NCBI RefSeq assembly: GCF_045446075.1
Contig: NZ_JBJJBQ010000002.1
Coordinates: 124,001 to 188,000 of the forward strand
Length of the DNA: 64,000 bases
Source of the DNA: Flavisericum labens
GTDB taxonomy: Bacteria > Bacteroidota > Bacteroidia > Flavobacteriales > Flavobacteriaceae
Direction of reading: 5' to 3'
This document shows, piece after piece, positions 53,684-62,266 of the stretch (position 1 is its first letter; each line of letters begins with the position of its first letter). Both the position numbers and the translations under genes were made by a program. The notes below the pieces were generated by a model, which saw nothing but the letters and a program-made list of their open reading frames with translations, was not told the origin of the DNA and made no database searches.

Positions 53684-53742
53684 TCTCCCGACGCCAAGCC
53701 TCGGGTTTCGGTTGAAATTGTTTTTCCGCGAAAACGGAAATC
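53684..53742. repeat. Hairpin-bearing intergenic repeat
   Basis: CCCGA/TCGGG (53687-53705) followed by TTTCCG/CGGAAA, in the 267-bp gap between the symporter and recR. Both stems are GC-richer than the surroundings. It looks like a dispersed repeat rather than a terminator. Confidence 0.5.
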
Positions 53743-53881
53743 AGATAAAAGAATTTTAATTTACGCACTTAACAGGTTACTTAATTACCACTAATAATGC
53801 CATGATTTTACTCGGTGAACATAGGGTCAAGAAATCCTTTTATCTATTGAATTTGCGTCAAAAAGTGTTAAATTCGCGATC

Positions 53882-54499
53882 ATGGAATTTTCTTCAAAAC
53901 TTTTAGAACGTGCCGTTAACGAAATGTCGCAATTGCCTGGTATAGGTAAACGAACGGCTTTACGTTTGGTATTGCATATGTTAAGGCAGCCCAAGGAACA
54001 AACCACGGCTTTGGCCGATGCCTTAAAAACCATGCGCCAGAATATAAAGTTTTGTAAGTCGTGCTATAATATTAGTGATGTAGAGTTGTGCGAAATATGC
54101 GCTAACCCTAACCGTAATAAAGAAATCATTTGCGTGGTTGAAGACATACGAGATGTTATGGCTATTGAAAACACTAGTTCTTTTAAGGGGATTTATCATG
54201 TATTGGGTGGAAAGATTTCGCCCATGGACGGTATTGGTCCGCACGATTTAAATATTGAACCTTTAGTAAACAAGGTAAAGTCTGGGGGAATTAAGGAGCT
54301 TATTTTTGCTCTGAGTTCAACCATGGAAGGCGATACCACTAACTTTTATATTTACAAGCAAATCCAAGGATGTGATGTGTTTACAACAACTATTGCAAGA
54401 GGGATTTCGGTAGGCGATGAGTTGGAATATGCTGATGAAATAACCTTGGGAAGAAGTATTGTTAATCGTGTGCCTTTTGAGGCATCATTGAAATCATGA
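53882..54499 (+). CDS. recR: Recombination mediator RecR
   Basis: A 205-residue RecR: HhH (QLPGIGKRTALRLVLHML, 17-34), zinc finger C58, C61, C70, C73, Toprim domain (ICVVEDIRDVMAIE, 83-96) and the C-terminal Walker-like ARGISVGDELEYADEITLG. With RecO it loads RecA at gaps. It is stand-alone (no dnaX or ybaB adjacent). Confidence 0.95.
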   Translation: MEFSSKLLERAVNEMSQLPGIGKRTALRLVLHMLRQPKEQTTALADALKTMRQNIKFCKSCYNISDVELCEICANPNRNKEIICVVEDIRDVMAIENTSSFKGIYHVLGGKISPMDGIGPHDLNIEPLVNKVKSGGIKELIFALSSTMEGDTTNFYIYKQIQGCDVFTTTIARGISVGDELEYADEITLGRSIVNRVPFEASLKS

Positions 54500-54565
54500 C
54501 AAAATAAACCAATTTAATAACTAAGAAAACTAAATTTAATCTAAACCTCTTTTAAAACTTTCTTT

Positions 54566-55669
54566 TTGAAACTTTCAATTGTCATTTTAAACTATAATGT
54601 TCGCCATTTTCTTGAGTTGTGCTTGAGAAGTGTCAGTTCAGCTATTTCAAATATTGAAGCTGAAATTATTGTAGTGGATAATAATTCTGTAGACGACAGT
54701 TGCCAAATGGTAAAAGCGTTTTTTCCAGAGGTTAATCTCATTGAAAACAAGGAGAATTTAGGGTTTTCAAAAGGAAATAATGTTGGCGTAGCCCAAGCCA
54801 TAGGAGAGTATCTATGTGTTTTGAATCCAGATACTATGGTGGCGGAAGATACATTTGAAAGATTGTTGGAGTTTGTAGAGTCCAAATCAAAAATGGGCTT
54901 AGTAGGCTGTAAGCTCATTAATGGTGGTGGGGTGTTTTTACCGGAAAGTAAGCGTAATATTCCTTACTTAAAGATAGCGGTAAAAAAAATATTGGGCAAT
55001 TCGGCTGAGTATTATGCTAATCACTTGAAAGAGAATGAAGTTGGGAAAGTAGATGTTTTAGTGGGCGCTTTTATGTTTTTAAAGCGCGATGTTTATAACG
55101 AAGTACGCGGTTTTGACGAAGATTATTTCATGTACGGTGAAGATATTGATTTGTCGTATAGAATTTTAAAATTGGGTTATGACAATTACTACTTCGGCGA
55201 ATTAAGCGCTATTCATTTTAAAGGTGAAAGTACGCTGAAGGATAAATGGTATGCCAAAAGATTTTTCGGCGCCATGCAAATATTTTATTCCAAGCATTTT
55301 AAGAGGAATATTTTATTTGACTTGTTCGTGTGGCTAGGGATTAAAATGGCTTATTTTTTCAGGAAAGTAAAATCAGAAAAAGAAAAAAATGTAAATGTTT
55401 ATGCTTTTGTTTCTGACAAAATGGATAACAGAATAGAAGAAAACTTACCTATTCTGCCTAGTTTAAAGACACTTGGGTTTGATTTCAAAAATGGCACAGA
55501 AGTTATTTTTGATGCAAACCACTTAGCATATAAAGAAATTATTAAAACCATGGAGAATAATTTCTTGAATAATAAATCACTTACTTATAAAATCCTGCCT
55601 AACGATTCAAATTTTATGGTTGGAAGTGATGATGGTTACAGCCGTGGTGAAGTTATTGAGTTGGATTAG
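54566..55669 (+). CDS. Glycosyltransferase family 2, TTG start
   Basis: A 367-residue GT2 (rhamnosyltransferase-like): MKLSIVILNYNVRHFLELCL, EIIVVDNNSVDDS, CVLNPDTMVAED (metal-binding region) and FDEDYFMYGEDIDLSYRI (catalytic ED). The start is TTG at 54566-54568 because the conserved GT2 opening begins there and no ATG or GTG precedes it in frame. A hydrophobic helix (ILFDLFVWLGIKMAYF) follows. It probably acts in surface glycan synthesis. It is 66 bp after recR. Confidence 0.87.
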   Translation: MKLSIVILNYNVRHFLELCLRSVSSAISNIEAEIIVVDNNSVDDSCQMVKAFFPEVNLIENKENLGFSKGNNVGVAQAIGEYLCVLNPDTMVAEDTFERLLEFVESKSKMGLVGCKLINGGGVFLPESKRNIPYLKIAVKKILGNSAEYYANHLKENEVGKVDVLVGAFMFLKRDVYNEVRGFDEDYFMYGEDIDLSYRILKLGYDNYYFGELSAIHFKGESTLKDKWYAKRFFGAMQIFYSKHFKRNILFDLFVWLGIKMAYFFRKVKSEKEKNVNVYAFVSDKMDNRIEENLPILPSLKTLGFDFKNGTEVIFDANHLAYKEIIKTMENNFLNNKSLTYKILPNDSNFMVGSDDGYSRGEVIELD

Positions 55670-55754
55670 TTTTATTGATGATAATTTAAAAGAAACATAG
55701 TTTTTTAGTAATTTTGAAAAATAAATTAAACAAAAAAGCTATTACGTTGTAGAT

Positions 55755-57086
55755 ATGGCAAAATTTGAACTGAAATTACCAAAAATGGGAGAAAGTGTTG
55801 CGGAAGCAACCATAACATCCTGGCTTAAAGATGTTGGTGACGCTATTGAAATGGATGACCCTATTTTGGAAATAGCAACAGACAAGGTTGATAGTGAGGT
55901 GCCTAGTGAGGTTGATGGCGTTTTGATTGAAAAGTTTTTTAATGTAGATGATGTGGTTCAAGTTGGAGAAACCTTGGCCATAATTGAAACTGATGGTGAA
56001 GACGATTCAGTTTCGTCAGAAAACAATGAAAATGAAGTTGAAGAAGAGGAAGTTGCTGAACAGCTTACCCAAACCATAACAAAAGCTAAGGAAACGGTTG
56101 CGCCGGCAATTTCCAGTAGTGAAAGATTTTATTCACCATTAGTAAAAAATATAGCAAGACAAGAAGGTGTTTCACAACAGGAACTGGATGGTATAAATGG
56201 GACTGGTAAGGATGGTCGTGTTACTAAAAATGATATTCTATCTTACATTGAAAATAAAGGAGGAAATCAAATCCAACAAAGTCAAACTACCAAAGCCCAG
56301 CCAAAGCAAACACCAGAGGTTAAGAAAGTAGTTTCAGAAAAGCCAAAACAATTAGCGCCTCCTGTTGTTTCTAGTGGGGAAGATGAAATTATTGAAATGA
56401 CGCGAATGGGGAAATTGGTAGCGAACCATATGATTGAATCGGTTCAAACCTCGGCGCACGTTCAGAGTTTTATTGAAGCTGATGTTACCAAAATCTGGAA
56501 CTGGCGGAAAAAAGTAAAAGATGCATTTTTTAATCGTGAAGGCGAAAACCTAACATTTACGCCCATTTTTATGGAGGTTGTTGCGAAAGCTTTGCGCGAC
56601 TACCCGATGCTGAATATTTCTGTTCAGGGTGATTCGGTAATTAAAAAGAAAAATATCAATATCGGTATGGCGGCTGCTCTACCAGATGGCAATTTAATCG
56701 TACCCGTTATAAAAAACGCTGATCAGCTAAACTTGGTGGGCATGACCAAACAAGTTAACGATTTGGCCAACCGTGCCCGACTTAACCAATTAAAGCCAGA
56801 TGAAATTCAAGGTGGAACTTATACGGTTACTAACGTTGGTTCGTTTGGGAGCATTATGGGGACACCAATAATCAACCAGCCACAAGTTGGAATATTGGCT
56901 TTAGGAGCCATTAGAAAAGTACCTGCGGTAATAGAAACACCTGAAGGCGATTTTGTTGGTATTCGCTATAAAATGTTCTTGTCGCATTCTTACGACCACC
57001 GTGTGGTAAATGGAGCGCTTGGCGGCTTATTTGTGAAGGCCGTTAAAGACTATTTAGAAGCTTGGGATACTAATAGAGAAATTTAA
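55755..57086 (+). CDS. 2-oxo acid dehydrogenase E2 acyltransferase
   Basis: A 443-residue protein: one lipoyl domain (lipoyl Lys44 in EIATDKVDSE), an E3/E1-binding domain (SPLVKNIARQEGVSQQELDG, about 128-147) and a catalytic domain (about 210-443). The catalytic motif is usually DHRxxDG; here it reads SHSYDHRVVNGALGG, with Asn for Asp. It would carry an acyl group from a branched-chain or pyruvate dehydrogenase E1 to CoA. E1 and E3 genes are not adjacent. The nearest upstream gene is a GT2. Confidence 0.88.
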   Translation: MAKFELKLPKMGESVAEATITSWLKDVGDAIEMDDPILEIATDKVDSEVPSEVDGVLIEKFFNVDDVVQVGETLAIIETDGEDDSVSSENNENEVEEEEVAEQLTQTITKAKETVAPAISSSERFYSPLVKNIARQEGVSQQELDGINGTGKDGRVTKNDILSYIENKGGNQIQQSQTTKAQPKQTPEVKKVVSEKPKQLAPPVVSSGEDEIIEMTRMGKLVANHMIESVQTSAHVQSFIEADVTKIWNWRKKVKDAFFNREGENLTFTPIFMEVVAKALRDYPMLNISVQGDSVIKKKNINIGMAAALPDGNLIVPVIKNADQLNLVGMTKQVNDLANRARLNQLKPDEIQGGTYTVTNVGSFGSIMGTPIINQPQVGILALGAIRKVPAVIETPEGDFVGIRYKMFLSHSYDHRVVNGALGGLFVKAVKDYLEAWDTNREI

Positions 57087-57160
57087 ATGGCTTTTAAAGG
57101 CCAGAAGAATCCAGACACCAAGGGTTGGGTTTTTTATATACAATAGAGAAAATTTTAAAA

Positions 57161-57937
57161 ATGCAATTAAACCTCACCAAACCCATCTGTTTTTTCGATT
57201 TAGAAACAACCGGTGTTAATATTACCAAAGACCGTATTGTAGAAATTTCGGTTCTTAAAGTTTTTCCCAACGGAACAGAAGAAAGCAAAACGTGGTTGGT
57301 CAATCCAGAAATGCCAATTCCAAAAGAGGTTACTGCCATACATGGTATTACAGACGAAAAAGTAGCTAATGAGCCAACCTTTAAAGAATTGGCCAAAGAA
57401 GTCTATAATATGATAAAGGATTCCGATTTGGGCGGGTTTAATTCCAACCGGTTTGATATTCCGTTGTTGGCAGAAGAAATGCTGAGAGCAGATATCGATT
57501 TTGACATGAAAAACCGATTAGCTATCGATGTTCAGACTATTTTCCATAAAATGGAACAGCGCACCTTGAGCGCAGCCTATAAGTTTTATTGTGATAAAAA
57601 TTTAGATGGTGCCCATAGTGCCGAGGCCGATACCAATGCAACTTTTGAAGTGCTTAAGGCACAGTTGGAAAAATACGATGAACTGGAAAACAATACCAAA
57701 TTTTTGGCCGAGTTTAGCTCACGAAAAAAGTTTGCCGATTTTGCCGGTTTCATTGCTTTTAACAAAAATGGTGAAGAGTGTTTTTCTTTTGGAAAGCATA
57801 AAGGGAAATTAGTGACCGAAATACTAGAGAAAGAGCCTGGATACTTTGGTTGGTTGCTAAATGCCGACTTTCCGCTTTACACAAAAAAGGTGTTAACGGC
57901 TATCAAGTTGAGAAATTTTAATAATAAGTTGGGGTAG
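57161..57937 (+). CDS. 3'-5' exonuclease, DEDDh family
   Basis: The start is ATG 57161 (MQLNLTKPICFFDLETTGVN), 258 residues. ExoI is FDLETTG (D13, E15), ExoII includes GGFNSNRFDIPLLAEE and ExoIII is AHSAEADTNATFEV, the DEDDh arrangement of DnaQ. The C-terminal extension (CFSFGKHKGKLVTEIL) is a domain often seen with such exonucleases in Bacteroidota. It is probably a proofreading or RNA/DNA-trimming exonuclease. Confidence 0.87.
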   Translation: MQLNLTKPICFFDLETTGVNITKDRIVEISVLKVFPNGTEESKTWLVNPEMPIPKEVTAIHGITDEKVANEPTFKELAKEVYNMIKDSDLGGFNSNRFDIPLLAEEMLRADIDFDMKNRLAIDVQTIFHKMEQRTLSAAYKFYCDKNLDGAHSAEADTNATFEVLKAQLEKYDELENNTKFLAEFSSRKKFADFAGFIAFNKNGEECFSFGKHKGKLVTEILEKEPGYFGWLLNADFPLYTKKVLTAIKLRNFNNKLG

Positions 57938-58140
57938 GTAAAGAGTTTTAAGCTAGAAGGCGGAAGAACGAAGTTGTTATGTTTACGGAGAACCCGTTTA
58001 CTCAAGGCTGAATACTGAACGCTGCGGACTGACCCGCGTTAGGGATTTCAGTGAAAAGCACGCAGCGGAGGCACGGAGCAAGAACTTGTAACGAAAAGCC
58101 CGACCTCCCGATAGCTATCGCGAGAGGAACGCCCAAATTA
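57938..58140. repeat. Composite intergenic repeat
   Basis: It holds ACTGAACGCTGCGGACTG, then GAAAAGCACGCAGCGGAGGC, AACTTGTAACGAAAAGCCCG, and the palindrome CGATAGCTATCG. GC-richer than flanking coding DNA, and no reading frame fits. I recall similar composite repeats from other flavobacteria; not verified. Confidence 0.6.
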
Positions 58141-58192
58141 AAATAGATTTTATAGCTTTGTGTTTTTGCAACTTTGCGAGAAAAAATATAAT

Positions 58193-58804
58193 ATGAAATT
58201 AATATGCATAGGTAGAAACTATACCGAGCACATAAAAGAACTTGAAAACGAAAAACCTGAAGAACCTGTCCTGTTTTTAAAACCAGACACGGCGATTTTA
58301 CTTAAAAAACAGCCCTTTTTTATTCCGGATTTTTCAAACGAGGTACATTACGAGGTTGAGGTTTTGGTAAAAATCAATAGAGTGGGTAAGTATATCGATA
58401 AAAAATTTGCTCATAAATATTACAACGAAATTGGTTTGGGTATTGATTTTACGGCACGTGATCTGCAAAGTCAATTAAAAGAAAAAGGACTACCTTGGGA
58501 AAAAGCTAAGTCGTTTGACGGAGCTGCCGTGATAGGTAGATGGATGCATAAAAATGAGTTAGCAGATTTAAACCAGTTAGCATTTTCGCTAAAAAAGAAC
58601 GATAAAATTGTACAAAACGGAAATACTAGTCACATGCTTTGGAAAATTGATGAATTAATAGAATATGTTTCGAAATATTTCACTTTAAAGATAGGAGATA
58701 TTATATTTACAGGAACACCTGCTGGTGTTGGTAAAGTGGAGGCAAACGATAAATTAAATGGATTTATAGAAAACGAAGAAATGTTTTCAATAAGAATTAA
58801 GTAA
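58193..58804 (+). CDS. Fumarylacetoacetate hydrolase (FAH) family protein
   Basis: The start is ATG 58193 (MKLICIGRNYTEHIKELENE), 203 residues. Metal ligands fit EVHYEVEVLVKI (two Glu) and GIDFTARDLQ (Asp); the C-terminus has DIIFTGTPAGVGKV. It is of the short YcgM/FAHD1 type and could be an acylpyruvase or oxaloacetate decarboxylase/tautomerase. It abuts the Hpt gene with no spacer. Confidence 0.87.
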   Translation: MKLICIGRNYTEHIKELENEKPEEPVLFLKPDTAILLKKQPFFIPDFSNEVHYEVEVLVKINRVGKYIDKKFAHKYYNEIGLGIDFTARDLQSQLKEKGLPWEKAKSFDGAAVIGRWMHKNELADLNQLAFSLKKNDKIVQNGNTSHMLWKIDELIEYVSKYFTLKIGDIIFTGTPAGVGKVEANDKLNGFIENEEMFSIRIK

Positions 58805-59146
58805 ATGGAATTAAATTATAAACTTCATAGGGTAAGAGAATTAGCTGATAACGATGAGGATTTTGTCAAAACATTGGCTGAAACATTTTTGGAAGAAGTT
58901 TCTGAGGATGCGGACCGATTGAAAAAAGCTGTGGCAGAGGAGGATTATCATAATGCTTACCAAGCTGCCCACAAAATGAAACCAACCATTGATTTGTTTG
59001 AACTTGGTGTACTTGATACGTTAATTGAAGTGCAAGATTGGGGCAAATTTGAAAAGCGTGATATGGATATCACGAAAGAGTTGGAAATTGTACTTTCTGC
59101 TGTTGACAAAGCTTTAGCCGAAATTAAGTCTGATTTTAAATTGTAA
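58805..59146 (+). CDS. Histidine phosphotransfer (Hpt) domain protein
   Basis: A 113-residue helical protein. His56 in AAHKMKPTIDLFEL is the phosphoacceptor, in the family position (AHxLK), with Pro rather than Gly after the lysine. It would pass phosphate between a hybrid kinase and a response regulator, but no kinase or regulator is adjacent. It is coupled to the FAH gene (stop and ATG are contiguous) and is 2 bp before cinA. Confidence 0.82.
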   Translation: MELNYKLHRVRELADNDEDFVKTLAETFLEEVSEDADRLKKAVAEEDYHNAYQAAHKMKPTIDLFELGVLDTLIEVQDWGKFEKRDMDITKELEIVLSAVDKALAEIKSDFKL

Positions 59147-59148
59147 CT

Positions 59149-60399
59149 ATGCTAGCCGAAATCATCACCATCGGCGACGAACTTCTTATCGGTCAGGTAA
59201 TTGACACCAACTCTGCATTTATTGCAAAACAGCTCAACAAAATTGGGGTGTCCGTTCATCAGATTACTTCTATTCAAGATGATAAAGAACATATCTTAAA
59301 AACTTTAAGCGAAGCTGAAAATAGAGTAGATATCATCATTCTTACCGGTGGATTGGGACCAACAAAGGATGATATAACCAAAAAAACAATTGCTGAGTAT
59401 TTTAACGACACACTTGTACAGAGTGAAGCCGTTCTTCAGAACATAGAAACGATTTGGCAGCAACATGTCAGGACCAAATTACTCCAAGTCAACAAAGATC
59501 AGGCCTTAATACCATCAAAATCGAAACCACTGATGAATAGGTTGGGCACAGCGCCAGGCATGTGGATAGAAAAGGGAGAAAAGGTATTTATTTCGCTTCC
59601 GGGTGTACCTTATGAAATGGAAGCGTTGATTCATAATGAAGTCATTTCACGCTTAAAGGAAAAATACCATTGCCCCTATATTTTACACAGAACACTTATG
59701 GTTTATGGTCTTGGAGAGAGTTCTTTGGCCGAAAGAATAGAACCATGGGAAAATGCTTTGCCTAAACATATAAAATTGGCATACCTGCCCAATTTGGGAC
59801 AAATGCGTTTGCGGTTATCAACAAGAGGTTTCAATGAAATCGAGTTAAAAAAAGAAGTCCAGGACCAGATTGATAAAGTTATTCCTTATATCAAGGACGA
59901 GTTTGCGGGTTTTGAGGATGATGAAGGCTCGGTTGAAATCGTAATCGCTAAGCAGCTCACCAAGTTAGGCAAAACATTATCTATAGCCGAAAGTTGTACC
60001 GGTGGAGCCGTTGCTGAACGTTTTACAGTCAACTCAGGGGCATCGGCATTTTTTAAAGGTGGTGTAGTAACCTATGCTACCCAATCAAAAATTAATATTT
60101 TACAGGTTCCAAAAACACTAATAGACGAATATTCGGTGGTAAGTGCTCAAGTTGTAGAATCTATGGCCAAAAAAGCTTTGGAACTTTTTCAATCTGACTA
60201 TGCTATAGCAACAACAGGTAACGCTGGGCCAACAAAAGGCGATTCAGATGCCGAAGTTGGTTCGGTATTCATTGCTATAGCTACAAAAAACAAGGTGTAT
60301 TCTCAAAAATTTAACTTCGGTAATTTACGCTTAAAAGTCATAAATAAAGCGGTAAATAAGGCCCTTGAAATGCTTCTAAAAGAAATTTTTAAAAATTGA
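59149..60399 (+). CDS. cinA: CinA, nicotinamide-nucleotide amidohydrolase
   Basis: A 416-residue two-domain protein: N-terminal MoCF-biosynthesis-like domain (EIITIGDELLIGQVIDTNSA, and LTGGLGPTKDD) and C-terminal CinA/PncC deamidase (TLSIAESCTGGAVAERFT, ATTGNAGPTKGD). It hydrolyses NMN to nicotinate mononucleotide in NAD recycling, and is competence-linked in some bacteria. Confidence 0.93.
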   Translation: MLAEIITIGDELLIGQVIDTNSAFIAKQLNKIGVSVHQITSIQDDKEHILKTLSEAENRVDIIILTGGLGPTKDDITKKTIAEYFNDTLVQSEAVLQNIETIWQQHVRTKLLQVNKDQALIPSKSKPLMNRLGTAPGMWIEKGEKVFISLPGVPYEMEALIHNEVISRLKEKYHCPYILHRTLMVYGLGESSLAERIEPWENALPKHIKLAYLPNLGQMRLRLSTRGFNEIELKKEVQDQIDKVIPYIKDEFAGFEDDEGSVEIVIAKQLTKLGKTLSIAESCTGGAVAERFTVNSGASAFFKGGVVTYATQSKINILQVPKTLIDEYSVVSAQVVESMAKKALELFQSDYAIATTGNAGPTKGDSDAEVGSVFIAIATKNKVYSQKFNFGNLRLKVINKAVNKALEMLLKEIFKN

Positions 60400-60410
60400 T
60401 AAAATTTAGG

Positions 60411-60440
60411 TTGGCATAATATAAAGAATTTGTATATTTG
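60411..60440 (+). promoter_or_regulatory. Promoter of rpmB-rpmG-DUF4295(-ftsY)
   Basis: TTG (60411-60413), 19 bp, TATATTTG (60433-60440): a full consensus, 42 bp before the rpmB ATG. Confidence 0.75.
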
Positions 60441-60481
60441 CACCTCGATTTTAAGCAACAACGAATTTAAAGTTATATAGA

Positions 60482-60718
60482 ATGTCAAGAGTTTGTGAAC
60501 TTACAGGAAAGAAGGCTATGGTTGGAAACAACGTGTCTCATGCATTAAACAGAACTAAACGCAAATTTAACGCGAACTTAGTGAAGAAACGTTTCTACAT
60601 TCCAGAAGAAGATAAATGGATAACTTTAAAGGTTTCGACATCTGCTTTAAAAACTATTAATAAAATAGGTATTTCTGCAGCAATTAAAGAAGCAAAATCA
60701 AAAGGATTTTTAAAATAA
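60482..60718 (+). CDS. rpmB: 50S ribosomal protein bL28
   Basis: A 78-residue basic protein: MSRVCELTGKKAMVGNNVSH, ALNRTKRKFNANLVKKRF and ISAAIKEAKSKGFLK. Only the first of the zinc-type cysteines is present, as in zinc-free bL28. It is first of the rpmB-rpmG-DUF4295 group. Confidence 0.96.
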   Translation: MSRVCELTGKKAMVGNNVSHALNRTKRKFNANLVKKRFYIPEEDKWITLKVSTSALKTINKIGISAAIKEAKSKGFLK

Positions 60719-60743
60719 TAGCTGTATTTAATAAGTATAAGAC

Positions 60744-60926
60744 ATGGCAAAGAAAGGCAACAGAGTACAAGTAATATTAGAGTGTACAGAGCACAAGGAG
60801 TCTGGACAACCAGGAACTTCAAGGTACATTACTACCAAAAACAAAAAGAATACGCCAGATAGAATGGAGATTAAAAAATTCAATCCTATTCTTAAACGTA
60901 TGACAGTTCATAAAGAAATTAAATAA
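60744..60926 (+). CDS. rpmG: 50S ribosomal protein bL33
   Basis: A 60-residue protein: KGNRVQVILECTEHKESG, then SRYITTKNKKNTPDRMEIKK and FNPILKRMTVHKEIK. Only one of the four zinc cysteines remains (C14), so this is a zinc-free form. It is 25 bp after rpmB and 39 bp before DUF4295. Confidence 0.96.
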   Translation: MAKKGNRVQVILECTEHKESGQPGTSRYITTKNKKNTPDRMEIKKFNPILKRMTVHKEIK

Positions 60927-60965
60927 TTAGTGGTTTTAATAAAACCCACCAAATACCTATAGGTC

Positions 60966-61118
60966 ATGGCAAAAAAATCAGTAGCATCATTACAAACAGG
61001 ATCTAAAAGATTAACAAAAGCAATAAAAATGGTAAAGTCTCCAAAAACAGGAGCTTACATGTTTGTTGAATCTATAATGAGTCCAGAACAAGTAAACGAC
61101 TTTTTAAGCAAAAATTAA
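60966..61118 (+). CDS. DUF4295 small basic protein, candidate ribosomal protein
   Basis: A 50-residue lysine-rich protein (MAKKSVASLQTGSKRLTKAI to NDFLSKN). The position after rpmG and before ftsY is a common Bacteroidota arrangement, and DUF4295 is annotated there. I recall that the Flavobacterium johnsoniae ribosome structure includes an extra small protein named bL38 that may be this; the identity is not confirmed here. Basic charge and operon partners fit a ribosomal role. Confidence 0.8.
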   Translation: MAKKSVASLQTGSKRLTKAIKMVKSPKTGAYMFVESIMSPEQVNDFLSKN

Positions 61119-61142
61119 ATTTTGCTTCTCCAAGATATTATA

Positions 61143-61173
61143 AGCTGCTTTCATTTAGAAAGCGGCTTTTTTT
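61143..61173 (+). terminator. Terminator after DUF4295
   Basis: AGCTGCTTTC/GAAAGCGGCT (one G-U pair) with a T run of seven. It separates the ribosomal group from ftsY. Confidence 0.8.
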
Positions 61174-61268
61174 ATTTTATATTTGAAGCTTAACTGACAG
61201 ATTTTCAGAAAGTGATTCAATGGTAAGAAAATTGACGGTTAAAACTAAGTAATCAACCAAGAAGCAAA

Positions 61269-62243
61269 ATGAGTTTTTTTAAAAAAATATTTTCCTCAGA
61301 AAAGAAAGAAACCCTCGATAAAGGGTTAGAAAAGTCTAAAACCAGTTTTTTGGGCAAGCTGAGTAAGGCTGTAGCTGGAAAATCTAAGGTAGATGATGAG
61401 GTCTTAGATAATCTTGAGGAAGTTTTGGTAACTAGCGATGTTGGGGTTAACACCACTTTAAAGGTTATCGAACGTATTGAAGAGCGTGTTTCAAAGGATA
61501 AATATTTGGGTACGGATGAATTAAATCAAATTCTTCGCGAAGAAATAGCAGCTTTATTAAGTGAGACCAATTCTGGAGAAGAAACAGAATTTACCATACC
61601 CGATTTACCAAAATTAGAAGATGGTAAAAAAACACCGTACGTGCTTATGGTTGTTGGTGTTAATGGTGTTGGTAAAACGACTACCATTGGTAAATTAGCA
61701 TATCAATATAAAAAGAAAGGCTTAAAGGTGGTTTTAGGAGCTGCTGATACCTTTAGGGCAGCTGCTATAGATCAGCTTCAAATTTGGGCAGATAGAGTAG
61801 ATGTGCCCATGGTACGACAAAATATGGGTAGTGACCCAGCATCAGTGGCATTTGATGCGTTACAATCTGGAGTTACGCAAGACGCCGATGTAGTTATTAT
61901 TGATACGGCAGGACGCTTGCATAATAAAGTCAATTTAATGAACGAGCTAACAAAAGTTAAGCGCGTTATGCAAAAAGTGGTTGGTGATGCACCGCACGAT
62001 GTATTGTTGGTGCTAGATGGTTCTACCGGACAAAATGCTTTTGAGCAAGCCAAACAGTTTACTGCAGCAACGGAGGTGACCTCATTGGCAGTTACAAAAT
62101 TAGATGGAACAGCCAAAGGAGGTGTTGTTATTGGTATCTCAGACCAGTTTCAAATTCCTGTTAAATATATTGGAGTAGGAGAGGGCATTGAAGATTTACA
62201 AGTGTTCAATAAGTTTGAATTTGTAGATTCTTTTTTTAAATAA
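61269..62243 (+). CDS. ftsY: Signal recognition particle receptor FtsY
   Basis: A 324-residue SRP GTPase: short N-terminal region with the amphipathic start MSFFKKIFSSEKKETLDKGL, N domain (45-115), then G domain with GVNGVGKTTTIGKLA, DTFRAAAIDQL, DTAGRLHNK and TKLDGTAKGG. It docks ribosome-SRP complexes at SecYEG. It lacks the long acidic A domain of the E. coli protein. It is downstream of a terminator, so it probably has its own promoter. Confidence 0.95.
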   Translation: MSFFKKIFSSEKKETLDKGLEKSKTSFLGKLSKAVAGKSKVDDEVLDNLEEVLVTSDVGVNTTLKVIERIEERVSKDKYLGTDELNQILREEIAALLSETNSGEETEFTIPDLPKLEDGKKTPYVLMVVGVNGVGKTTTIGKLAYQYKKKGLKVVLGAADTFRAAAIDQLQIWADRVDVPMVRQNMGSDPASVAFDALQSGVTQDADVVIIDTAGRLHNKVNLMNELTKVKRVMQKVVGDAPHDVLLVLDGSTGQNAFEQAKQFTAATEVTSLAVTKLDGTAKGGVVIGISDQFQIPVKYIGVGEGIEDLQVFNKFEFVDSFFK

Positions 62244-62266
62244 AATCCCCAATTCTTTTTAAGATT

